Part shown: piece after piece, positions 25,966-32,541 of the stretch
Layout of the letters: each line of letters opens with the position of its first letter
Numbering within the stretch: position 1 is the first letter of the stretch
Source of the DNA: Aquisalimonas sp.
Lineage (GTDB): Bacteria > Pseudomonadota > Gammaproteobacteria > Nitrococcales > Aquisalimonadaceae
DNA length: 32,541 nt
Direction of reading: 5' to 3'
Assembly (NCBI GenBank): GCA_007126095.1
Contig: SLBZ01000081.1
Coordinates: 1-32,541 of the forward strand
Translations under genes and position numbers: made by a program
Notes under the pieces: model-generated
Seen by the model: the letters and a program-made list of their open reading frames with translations, nothing else
What the model was told of the DNA's origin: nothing
Database searches by the model: none

Positions 25966-27096
25966 ATGGGCCCCCTGAAAGGTGTACGAGTCGTCGAGAT
26001 GGCCGGCATCGGCCCCGGGCCGTTCTGCGGCATGATGCTCGCCGACATGGGCGCGGACGTCCTGCGCATCGACCGCAAGACCGCCAACGCCCTGCCGGTG
26101 GACGATCCGGTCACCGCTCGCGGCCGCCGATCCGTGGCGCTGGACCTGAAACAGCCGGCCGGCGTCGAGACCGTGCTGCAGCTCGTGGAGCAGGCCGACA
26201 TTCTCATCGAAGGGTACCGACCGGGCGTCATGGAGCGCCTCGGACTCGGCCCGGAGACGTGCCTGGAGCGCAACCCGCGACTGGTCTACGGCCGCATGAC
26301 CGGCTGGGGCCAGGAGGGTCCGCTGGCCCAGGCCGCCGGCCACGATCTCAACTACATCGCCCTGGCCGGTGCACTGCACGGCATCGGGCGGGCCGGCGAA
26401 CGCCCGGTGCCGCCGCTGAACCTGGTAGGCGACTACGGCGGCGGCGCCATGATGCTCGCATTCGGTGTGGTCTGCGCCGCCCTGGAAGCACGCCAGTCCG
26501 GCCAGGGCCAGGTGGTGGACAGCGCCATGACCGACGGCACCGCCCTGCTGCTGAGCCTCTTCCACGGGCTCAAGGCCCAGGGCGTCTGGAGCAACGAGCG
26601 CGGCACCAACCTGCTGGACGGCGGCGCCCCTTTCTACGACACCTACACCTGCGCCGACGGCCGCCACATCAGCATCGGCGCGCTGGAGCCGCAGTTCTAC
26701 CGGGAACTGCTCGAGCGCATCGGGCTCAGCGACGACCCGGACTGCGCGGAACAGATGAACCGCAAGGCCTGGCCTGCCATGCGCGCCCGCTTCGAGGCCG
26801 TGTTTGCCACCCGCACCAGCCGGGAATGGTGCGATATCCTTGAAGGTACGGATGTCTGCTTCGCCCCGGTGCTGGACATGGACGAGGCGCCCGAACACCC
26901 GCACCACGTGGCGCGGGGTACCTTCGTGCAGCACGACGGCATGGTGCAGGCGGCGCCGGCGCCGCGGTTCTCCCGCACCCGTGCGGAGCTGACCACCGGC
27001 GCACGGAAGCCGGGCGAGGACACCGACACCGCGCTGACCGACTGGGGCATCGACCCGGGCGTGGTCAGCGAACTCCGGGAGCAGGGCGTCTGCTGA
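25966..27096 (+). CDS. Alpha-methylacyl-CoA racemase (CaiB/BaiF CoA-transferase family III fold)
   Basis: This 376-residue protein is assigned as a racemase and not a transferase because the catalytic residues known from the Mycobacterium tuberculosis racemase MCR occur at the same numbering: His126 (AGHDLNY), Asp156 (LVGDYGGG) and Glu241 (GALEPQFY). The N terminus [26 protein letters not shown] block is typical. It epimerises the alpha-methyl centre of 2-methylacyl-CoA thioesters, making (2R) forms available to S-specific dehydrogenases. GGGAGGA lies 6 nt before the ATG at 25966. The thiolase follows 72 nt downstream, probably in the same operon. Confidence 0.9.
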   Translation: MGPLKGVRVVEMAGIGPGPFCGMMLADMGADVLRIDRKTANALPVDDPVTARGRRSVALDLKQPAGVETVLQLVEQADILIEGYRPGVMERLGLGPETCLERNPRLVYGRMTGWGQEGPLAQAAGHDLNYIALAGALHGIGRAGERPVPPLNLVGDYGGGAMMLAFGVVCAALEARQSGQGQVVDSAMTDGTALLLSLFHGLKAQGVWSNERGTNLLDGGAPFYDTYTCADGRHISIGALEPQFYRELLERIGLSDDPDCAEQMNRKAWPAMRARFEAVFATRTSREWCDILEGTDVCFAPVLDMDEAPEHPHHVARGTFVQHDGMVQAAPAPRFSRTRAELTTGARKPGEDTDTALTDWGIDPGVVSELREQGVC

Positions 27097-27168
27097 CGCC
27101 CTGTCCACCGGAATCACGTCACGGATCAGGCCGGTACGAACCGACACCAACGAACGAGGAGACTGACC

Positions 27169-28356
27169 ATGCAGGACGATCCGATTGTCATCGTCGGCAG
27201 CGCACGCACCCCCATGGGCGGACTGATGGGCGACGTGTCTGCACTGCCGGCGCCGGAACTGGGCAGCGCCAGCATCGCCGCCGCGCTGGAGCGCGCCGGC
27301 GTGCCGGCGGATGCGGTGAACGAGGTGTTCATGGGCAACGTGCTGCCGGCAGGACTGGGCCAGGCGCCGGCCCGGCAGGCGGCACTGGGCGCCGGGCTGC
27401 CTCTGTCGGTGCCCTGCACCACCGTGAGCAAGGTCTGCGGCTCCGGCATGCGGGCCACCATGTTCGCCCACGACGTGCTCGCCCTGGGGCGTGGCCGCAT
27501 CACCGTCGCCGGCGGCATGGAGAGCATGTCCCGCGCACCCTACCTGCTGGACCGGGCGCGCAGCGGCTACCGCCTCGGCCACGGCAAAGTGACCGATCAC
27601 ATGTTCTTCGACGGCCTTGAGGACGCCTACGAAAAGGGCGAACTGATGGGCGCGTTCGCCGAACGCTGCGCCAGTCACTACAGCTTCACCCGCGAGGCCC
27701 AGGACGACTACGCCGAGGCCTCGCTGCGGCGCGCGCGCAAGGCGGCCGAGGACGGCACCTTCGACGCCGAGATCACCCCTGTGACCATCCGCGAGCGTCG
27801 GGGCGAGCGCACCGTCTCCCGCGACGAGCAGCCCTGGAACGCGGACCCGGACAAGCTGCGCAACCTCAAGCCCGCCTTCGATCCGCAGGGAACGGTGACC
27901 GCGGCCAACGCCAGCTCCATCTCCGACGGTGCGGCGGCACTGGTGTTGATGCCGCTCAGCGAGGCGGAAAAACGGGGGCTGACGCCGCTGGCCGCCATTC
28001 GCGGCCAGGCCAGCCACGCCCGGGAGCCCCAGTGGTTCACCACCGCCCCGGTGGGCGCAATGACCGGGCTGCTTGAGCAGGTGGGCTGGTCCGCCGGCGA
28101 CGTGGACCTGTGGGAGATCAACGAGGCGTTCGCCGTGGTGGTCATGGCGGCCATGAAGGAGATGGGCCTGCCCCACGATACGGTCAACGTCCACGGCGGC
28201 GCATGCGCGCTGGGCCACCCCATCGGCGCCTCCGGCGCGCGCATTCTCGTCACCCTGCTGAACGCCCTGCAGACCCACGGCCTGAAGCGCGGCGTGGCGT
28301 CGCTGTGCATCGGCGGCGGCGAGGCCACGGCGGTGGCAGTAGAGCGGCTGGACTGA
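27169..28356 (+). CDS. Acetyl-CoA acetyltransferase-type thiolase
   Basis: This 395-residue thiolase has the nucleophile Cys90 (TVSKVCGSGMR), the NEAF block (318-321), His350 (CALGHPIGASGAR) and Cys380 (SLCIGGGE) all in place, as in Zoogloea PhaA. It cleaves or forms 3-ketoacyl-CoA. With the HSD10-like SDR and racemase next door, 2-methylacetoacetyl-CoA cleavage (to acetyl-CoA plus propionyl-CoA) is a likely duty, but ordinary acetoacetyl-CoA thiolase activity fits too. GAGGAG precedes the ATG. REP-like repeats follow the stop. Confidence 0.93.
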   Translation: MQDDPIVIVGSARTPMGGLMGDVSALPAPELGSASIAAALERAGVPADAVNEVFMGNVLPAGLGQAPARQAALGAGLPLSVPCTTVSKVCGSGMRATMFAHDVLALGRGRITVAGGMESMSRAPYLLDRARSGYRLGHGKVTDHMFFDGLEDAYEKGELMGAFAERCASHYSFTREAQDDYAEASLRRARKAAEDGTFDAEITPVTIRERRGERTVSRDEQPWNADPDKLRNLKPAFDPQGTVTAANASSISDGAAALVLMPLSEAEKRGLTPLAAIRGQASHAREPQWFTTAPVGAMTGLLEQVGWSAGDVDLWEINEAFAVVVMAAMKEMGLPHDTVNVHGGACALGHPIGASGARILVTLLNALQTHGLKRGVASLCIGGGEATAVAVERLD

Positions 28357-28378
28357 CCGGGCCCGGGAGCGGCGGCGG

Positions 28379-28472
28379 TCGCGACTGACGTCGCTCCTAC
28401 GGCGGTTTTTCCCCACTGTGGGAGCGGCTTCAGCCGCTATGTGCAGACGTTCGCGACTTGCGTCGCTCCTAC
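28379..28472. repeat. REP-like palindromes (two family A units and one family C unit)
   Basis: Family A units at 28379-28400 and 28451-28472 share the GTCGCTCCTAC end with the soxB-soxD repeat (core bases differ by one or two). Between them, 28418-28438 carries a different palindrome, GGAGCGGCTTCAGCCGC, whose AGCGGCT/AGCCGCT arms (28423-28438) form a perfect hairpin. The group fills the 222-bp gap between the convergent thiolase and crotonase genes, which holds no credible gene. Confidence 0.85.
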
Positions 28473-28578
28473 AGGGTGTCCCGGTGGCGACCGTAATCTC
28501 AGTCGCGACCATGCGCCCGGGCGCACGCCCGGGGCCGGAACGCTGCGGCTGCCTGCCCCTGTCCGTGGCCATCACGCC

Positions 28579-29382
28579 TCACAGATCTCCGAAATCGCCG
28601 TGACGACCATGGCCGGACGCGAAACGGCCGGCGCCGGCGACGCCCTCCTCGCGCAGGGCACGCAGGCCCTGCTGGTATTCATTGCGCAGCGCATCCCCCG
28701 CCGCGGCGCCATGCTGCGCGTAGGCCGACGCCCGGTCGATACGCATGCACAGCTGGGGAAAGCGGGTCAGCTCCTGCGCCAGTTCCTCGGCGGCGGCGCG
28801 CGCCTGTCCTTCCGGCACGACGCGGTTCGCCAACCCCATGGCGTGGGCTTCATCGGCGGCCACGGTCCGGCCGGTGAGAATCAGATCCATGGCGCGGCCG
28901 AGGCCGATGATCTGTGGCAGCCGCAAGGTGCCGCCATCAATCAGCGGCACGCCCCAGCGGCGGCAGTAGACGCCGAAGCAGGCGTTCTCCTCCACCACGC
29001 GCATGTCGCACCACAGCGCCAGCTCCATGCCGCCGGCCACGGCGTAGCCCGACACGGCGGCAATCACCGGCTTGCTCAGTTGCAGGCGGGACGGCCCCAT
29101 GGGCCCGGGTGAACCGGTGATCGCGCGACCCGCCGGCGGCTCCAGCTCACCCAGGTACTCCTCCAGCGCACCGGAGGAGACGGCCTTGAGGTCGGCGCCG
29201 GCACAGAAGGTGCCGTTCTCGCCGTGGAACACGGCGACGCTGGCGTCATCATCGGCTTCGAAATCCATGAACGCCTGATACAGCGCACGGGCGGTATCGG
29301 GATCGACGGCGTTGCGGGCCTGCCGCCGATCCAGGATCACGGTGGTGACGGCGCCGCTCTTCTCGCTGCGAACCGCTGTCAT
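28579..29382 (-). CDS. Crotonase-family protein (enoyl-CoA hydratase/isomerase-like)
   Basis: This 267-residue crotonase-fold protein has oxyanion-hole segments FCAGADL (59-65) and AVAGGMEL (114-121). It retains the first catalytic Glu (Glu120), but the second Glu position lies in VYCRRWGVPLIDGG and is not acidic. That second block is characteristic of a distinct crotonase clade whose substrates are poorly known. It is the last gene of the valine-type operon, with its ATG overlapping the mmsB stop (ATGA) and only a weak GGAAG upstream, so expression depends on translational coupling. A true hydratase already exists in the operon, so this one probably has another reaction. Confidence 0.85.
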   Translation of the reverse strand: MTAVRSEKSGAVTTVILDRRQARNAVDPDTARALYQAFMDFEADDDASVAVFHGENGTFCAGADLKAVSSGALEEYLGELEPPAGRAITGSPGPMGPSRLQLSKPVIAAVSGYAVAGGMELALWCDMRVVEENACFGVYCRRWGVPLIDGGTLRLPQIIGLGRAMDLILTGRTVAADEAHAMGLANRVVPEGQARAAAEELAQELTRFPQLCMRIDRASAYAQHGAAAGDALRNEYQQGLRALREEGVAGAGRFASGHGRHGDFGDL

Positions 29383-30281
29383 TGCTGCGTGCTTCCGCCG
29401 TTCTCAAGGAACTGGATGACGCTGGAGAAGTCCTTGTGGCCGTTCCCGGCTGCGTCATGCAGGGCGTAGATGTTGCGCGCCAGCGCCCCGAGCGGGGTCG
29501 CCTTGCCATCCTTCAGCGCAGCGTCCATGGCCAGGCCCAGGTCCTTCAACATCAGCGCCGTGCCAAACCCGCCGCTGTAGCCTCGCGACGCCGGGGTGCC
29601 GTCCATGACATCCGGGTGCGGGTTGTAGCCGTTCAGCACCCAGTTGCCGCCGGAGCTCTGCTGCATGATGTCGGACAGGGCCTTGGGGTCCAGCCCCTCG
29701 GCGATACCGAGGTTGATGGCCTCGGAGGTGCCGATCATGCTGATGGCCAGCAGCATGTTGTTACACATCTTCGCCACTTGGCCCGCACCGGCTGGGCCGG
29801 CATGGAACACCGCCCGGCCCATGATGTCCAGCACCGGTCGCGCCTGCTCCACCGGCGCGGTTTCACCGCCGACCATGAAGATGAGCTTGCCGGCCTCCGC
29901 CCCCGCGACACCACCGGAGACCGGGGCATCAATCATGGGGCAGCCGGCCTGCTCCGCCTCGGCGGCCACGGCGCGGGCGGTATCGGCGTCGATGGTACTG
30001 GAGTCCACCAGCAGCGTCCCCCTGGCGGCGGTGGCCAGCAAGCCGCCCTCGCCCAGGTAGAGTTCGCGCACATGCCGGCCCGCGGGCAGCATGGTCACCA
30101 CGATCTCCACGCCGGTGGCAGCTTCGGCCGCGCTGGCGCACCCGGTGGCCCCCGCACCCTCGAGCCGCTGGACGGCCTCTTTCGAGAGATCGAACACACG
30201 CACGGCGTGTCCAGCCTTGACCAGGTTGGCGGCCATGGGGCCGCCCATGTTGCCCAGTCCGATGAAACCGATCGTCGCCAT
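29379..30281 (-). CDS. mmsB: 3-hydroxyisobutyrate dehydrogenase
   Basis: This 300-residue NAD-dependent enzyme oxidises (S)-3-hydroxyisobutyrate to methylmalonate semialdehyde in valine catabolism. GLGNMGGPMA (8-17) is the NAD motif, DAPVSGGVAGAEAGKL (118-133) the substrate-binding block and Lys171 in GQVAKMCNNM the catalytic lysine. Length and the GGNWVLN segment match MmsB. GGAGGAG precedes the ATG at 30281; a 7-codon upstream extension is not needed. It sits directly after the 3-hydroxyisobutyryl-CoA hydrolase gene (53-nt gap). No mmsA is visible in the window. Confidence 0.93.
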   Translation of the reverse strand: MATIGFIGLGNMGGPMAANLVKAGHAVRVFDLSKEAVQRLEGAGATGCASAAEAATGVEIVVTMLPAGRHVRELYLGEGGLLATAARGTLLVDSSTIDADTARAVAAEAEQAGCPMIDAPVSGGVAGAEAGKLIFMVGGETAPVEQARPVLDIMGRAVFHAGPAGAGQVAKMCNNMLLAISMIGTSEAINLGIAEGLDPKALSDIMQQSSGGNWVLNGYNPHPDVMDGTPASRGYSGGFGTALMLKDLGLAMDAALKDGKATPLGALARNIYALHDAAGNGHKDFSSVIQFLENGGSTQQ

Positions 30282-30334
30282 GGCGATTCTCCTCCAGACC
30301 ATGTAGGTGACGGGGGCGCCGCAGGCGCCGCCGG

Positions 30335-31459
30335 TTACAGATCCGCCAGCGGGTCTGCCTTGTAATCCGCCGGCAGCACGAAGTGGGCATCGACCACATC
30401 GTCAGGTACCTCCGCCAGGGACGGTACCGACCAGGCCGGGCTGCGGTCCTTGTCCACCAGCAGCGCCCGCACGCCTTCGCGGAAGTCGGGCCGCCGCGAG
30501 GACTGCACGGCCATGCAGAGCTCACGCCGGAAGCACTCCACCAGCGACAGGTGCCGACCCCCGCGGTACTGGCGGTCGAACACCGCCAGTGACACCGGGC
30601 AGGCCCGCTTGAACCCCTTGGCGGCGGACTGCAGCCACTCTTCGTTTTCCGCGGCGGACTGGATCGCCGCCATCACGGCACCGGGCGTGGCGTGATCGGT
30701 GAGTTCCTGGATGCGCGCGTAGCGGTCCATGAACGGCGTCTCGCCGGTGGCGTCCTTCGCCCGCCACAGGTCGCCGAGCACCCGGCTGGCAGTCTCGTGC
30801 CGGTCGCGTTCGTCGGTGCCCCAGCTGGCGGCCGCCATCGCGTCCACCACCGCTTCGCGCTGATCCGACTGGATCATGTAGTTGCCCAACCCCAGGGCGA
30901 AGATGTCCGTGCCGAACACGTGCTCGCCCGTGAGCCCGAGGAAATAGCCGGTGCGCCCCGGCATGCGGTTGAGGAAGTACGTGCCACCCACATCCGGGAA
31001 CAGGCCCAGGGGCATCTCCGGCATGGCGAGCCGCGAGCGCTCGGTGAGAATGCCGTGGCTGCAGCCCGCCAGCAGCCCGACGCCGCCGCCCATGACGATG
31101 CCGTCCGCCCAGCAGACGATGGGCTTGGGGTAGGTATGCACCAGGTGGTCGAGGCGGTACTCCGTGGTGAAGAAGTGCTCCGCCACCGGCGCGGGCTCGC
31201 CCAGGGCGCGCTGTTTCATGTCGTGATAGAGGCTGACCACGTCGCCGCCGGCACAGAACGCCTTCTCGCCGGTCCCCTCGAGGAAGATGGCGGCGACCGA
31301 CGGGTCGGTGGCCCACTCGTCCAGGGCCGGCTGCAGGGCGTCGATCATGGCCTGGCTGAGGGCATTCAGCGACTTCTCGGCGTTCAGCCGCACGCGCATG
31401 ACGCGCTGGCCGTCGGCGGTGGCCACGGCCTCGAAGACAACGGGGCTTTCGTCGACCAT
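30335..31459 (-). CDS. 3-hydroxyisobutyryl-CoA hydrolase
   Basis: This 374-residue crotonase-superfamily thioesterase hydrolyses 3-hydroxyisobutyryl-CoA to free 3-hydroxyisobutyrate, the valine-specific step before MmsB. MPEMPLGLFPDVGGTYFL carries Glu148 and Asp156, spaced as the catalytic Glu169/Asp177 pair of human HIBCH. The oxyanion-hole block GIVMGGGVGL is at 120-129. The ATG shares one base with the stop of the upstream hydratase (TGATG), which fixes the start and indicates coupling. The C-terminal half, absent from simple hydratases, ends in LPADYKADPLADL. Confidence 0.94.
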   Translation of the reverse strand: MVDESPVVFEAVATADGQRVMRVRLNAEKSLNALSQAMIDALQPALDEWATDPSVAAIFLEGTGEKAFCAGGDVVSLYHDMKQRALGEPAPVAEHFFTTEYRLDHLVHTYPKPIVCWADGIVMGGGVGLLAGCSHGILTERSRLAMPEMPLGLFPDVGGTYFLNRMPGRTGYFLGLTGEHVFGTDIFALGLGNYMIQSDQREAVVDAMAAASWGTDERDRHETASRVLGDLWRAKDATGETPFMDRYARIQELTDHATPGAVMAAIQSAAENEEWLQSAAKGFKRACPVSLAVFDRQYRGGRHLSLVECFRRELCMAVQSSRRPDFREGVRALLVDKDRSPAWSVPSLAEVPDDVVDAHFVLPADYKADPLADL

Positions 31460-32235
31460 CAGCGGTTCCTCCACTGCGGGGCACGCTTCTCGACGAAGGC
31501 CGCCATGCCCTCTTTCTGGTCTTCGGTGGCGAACACGGAGTGAAATACGCGCCGCTCGAACAGCACGCCTTCCGAGAGGGTGGTCTCGTAGGAGCGGTTC
31601 ACGGACTCCTTGCACATGCTCACGGCCATGCGGGACAGCCCGGCGATCTGGCCGGCGGTCTTCATGGCCTCGTCCAGCAGCTGGTCCGCCGGCACCACCC
31701 GGCTCACCAGCCCGGAGCGCTCGGCCTCATCGGCATCCATCATGCGGCCGGTGAGACACATCTCCATGGCCTTGGACTTGCCGACGAACCGGGTCAGGCG
31801 CTGGGTGCCGCCCGAGCCGGGGATGGCGCCGATCTTGATTTCCGGCTGGCCGAACTTGGCCGAGTCGGCCGCCAGGATGAAATCGCACATCATCGCCAGC
31901 TCGCAGCCACCGCCCAGGGCATAGCCGCCCACAGCGGCAATCACCGGCTTGCGGCAGCGCAGGATCTGCTCCCACTCGCTGGTGATGAAGTCTTCCTTGT
32001 AGACATCGGCGAAGCCCTTGCTCTGCATCTCGCTGATGTCCGCCCCTGCGGCAAACGCCTTCTCGCTGCCGGTGATCACCATGACGGCCACGTCGTCGTC
32101 GCCGTCGAAGGCGGTCAGGGCCTCGCCCAGTTCGCGCATCAGGGCGCTGTTGAGGGCGTTCAGCACCTTGGGGCGGTTGAGGGTGATCACGCCGATGCCG
32201 TCGCGTTTCTCGGTGATGAGGTTGTCAAAAGCCAT
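31459..32235 (-). CDS. Enoyl-CoA hydratase
   Basis: This 258-residue classical crotonase has both catalytic glutamates, Glu112 (GGGCELAM) and Glu132 (FGQPEIKIG), and oxyanion-hole AFAAGADI (60-67). It hydrates 2-enoyl-CoAs. Its place between an isobutyryl-CoA-type dehydrogenase and the 3-hydroxyisobutyryl-CoA hydrolase points to methacrylyl-CoA (and perhaps tiglyl-CoA) as the physiological substrate. GGGGA lies just upstream of the ATG. The gap to the dehydrogenase stop is 45 nt. Confidence 0.94.
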   Translation of the reverse strand: MAFDNLITEKRDGIGVITLNRPKVLNALNSALMRELGEALTAFDGDDDVAVMVITGSEKAFAAGADISEMQSKGFADVYKEDFITSEWEQILRCRKPVIAAVGGYALGGGCELAMMCDFILAADSAKFGQPEIKIGAIPGSGGTQRLTRFVGKSKAMEMCLTGRMMDADEAERSGLVSRVVPADQLLDEAMKTAGQIAGLSRMAVSMCKESVNRSYETTLSEGVLFERRVFHSVFATEDQKEGMAAFVEKRAPQWRNR

Positions 32236-32280
32236 GGTGTCCCCGATCTCTTCAGTTGGTGGGCCGGCCCGGCGGAGCGC

Positions 32281-32541
32281 TCAGGCCAGCAGGTTCTCGC
32301 TGCCCGGCGCCAGCAGGCGGCGGGCGATGATGACGCGCATGATCTCGTTGGTGCCCTCCAGGATCTGGTGCACGCGCACATCGCGCACGTGGCGCTCCAG
32401 GGGGTACTCCCGGATGTAGCCGTAGCCACCGTGGATCTGCAGGGCCTCGTTGCAGATGCGAAAGCCCAGGTCCGTGGCCAGGCGCTTGGCCATGGCGCAG
32501 TAGGTGGTGGCCTCCGGGTGTTTCGCATCCAGCCGGGCGGC
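32281..32541 (-). CDS. Acyl-CoA dehydrogenase (C-terminal part; 5' end outside window), probable isobutyryl-CoA dehydrogenase
   Basis: The last 86 residues of an acyl-CoA dehydrogenase are visible in an open frame to the window edge. ALQIHGGYGYIREYPLERHVRDVR and QILEGTNEIMRVIIARRLL-type motifs are the standard C-terminal signatures, and the canonical Glu of the LEGT motif is present, unlike in the other dehydrogenase of this window. As first visible gene of the valine operon it most likely oxidises isobutyryl-CoA (inference). Confidence 0.92.
   Translation of the reverse strand, partial: AARLDAKHPEATTYCAMAKRLATDLGFRICNEALQIHGGYGYIREYPLERHVRDVRVHQILEGTNEIMRVIIARRLLAPGSENLLA

Noticed and set aside
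25825..28575. A 916-codon open frame on the minus strand across the racemase and thiolase genes
   Set aside because: Both genes on the plus strand have full catalytic motif sets and good ribosome-binding sites. The antisense frame has no recognisable domain.
28441..29112. A 223-codon plus-strand frame opposite the crotonase gene
   Set aside because: It begins inside REP-like repeats and lies antisense to a crotonase with clear family motifs.

Overview
This is a high-GC (roughly 65-67% by eye) chromosomal window from a Gram-negative proteobacterium. It is most likely a halophilic or haloalkaliphilic gammaproteobacterium of the Ectothiorhodospiraceae/Halomonas type. This placement is inferred from a very acidic trimeric-type porin, a GbdR-type regulator beside a heterotetrameric sarcosine oxidase operon (compatible-solute catabolism), a fused Sat-CysC enzyme and abundant REP-like palindromes. 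No rRNA, tRNA, CRISPR array, phage gene or transposase gene was seen. The gene content is metabolic and densely packed, and no gap without a gene exceeds 300 bases.

Layout. (1) 1-4431, minus strand: sulfate assimilation, with an SLC13/RCK_C permease, a bifunctional ATP sulfurylase/APS kinase and a CysQ phosphatase that runs off the left edge. (2) 4532-6899, minus: nucleotide-sugar genes (UDP-glucuronate 4-epimerase then UDP-glucose dehydrogenase), probably for surface polysaccharide. (3) 6996-17084: one-carbon and sarcosine block. It holds formate-THF ligase, a divergent GlxA/AraC-type regulator resembling GbdR, the operon DUF5943/V4R-like protein-soxB-soxD-soxA-soxG, and a divergent methylene-THF reductase-like gene. 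Sarcosine oxidase yields glycine, H2O2 and methylene-THF, and the two folate enzymes can take that C1 unit onward. (4) 17220-22814, plus: a crotonase-fold protein lacking both classical catalytic glutamates, a TetR regulator overlapping its 3' end, a porin and an NMT1-type ABC importer (binding protein, ATPase, permease). A strong 30-bp palindrome precedes the crotonase gene. The substrate is unknown. (5) 22831-23006: a cluster of REP-like palindromes. (6) 23024-32541: acyl-CoA catabolism. It holds a nitroreductase, an acyl-CoA dehydrogenase, an HSD10-like short-chain dehydrogenase, an alpha-methylacyl-CoA racemase, a thiolase, and a minus-strand valine-degradation operon (acyl-CoA dehydrogenase, enoyl-CoA hydratase, 3-hydroxyisobutyryl-CoA hydrolase, 3-hydroxyisobutyrate dehydrogenase, extra crotonase). 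Together these cover most steps of valine and isoleucine acyl-CoA breakdown.

The least ordinary signals are a tandem direct repeat in the sox/MTHFR divergent promoter (candidate AraC-type operator), the catalytically divergent crotonase with its TetR gene and palindrome, the small V4R-like protein heading the sox operon, and three palindrome types, one placed as a 22-bp perfect inverted repeat inside the sox operon.
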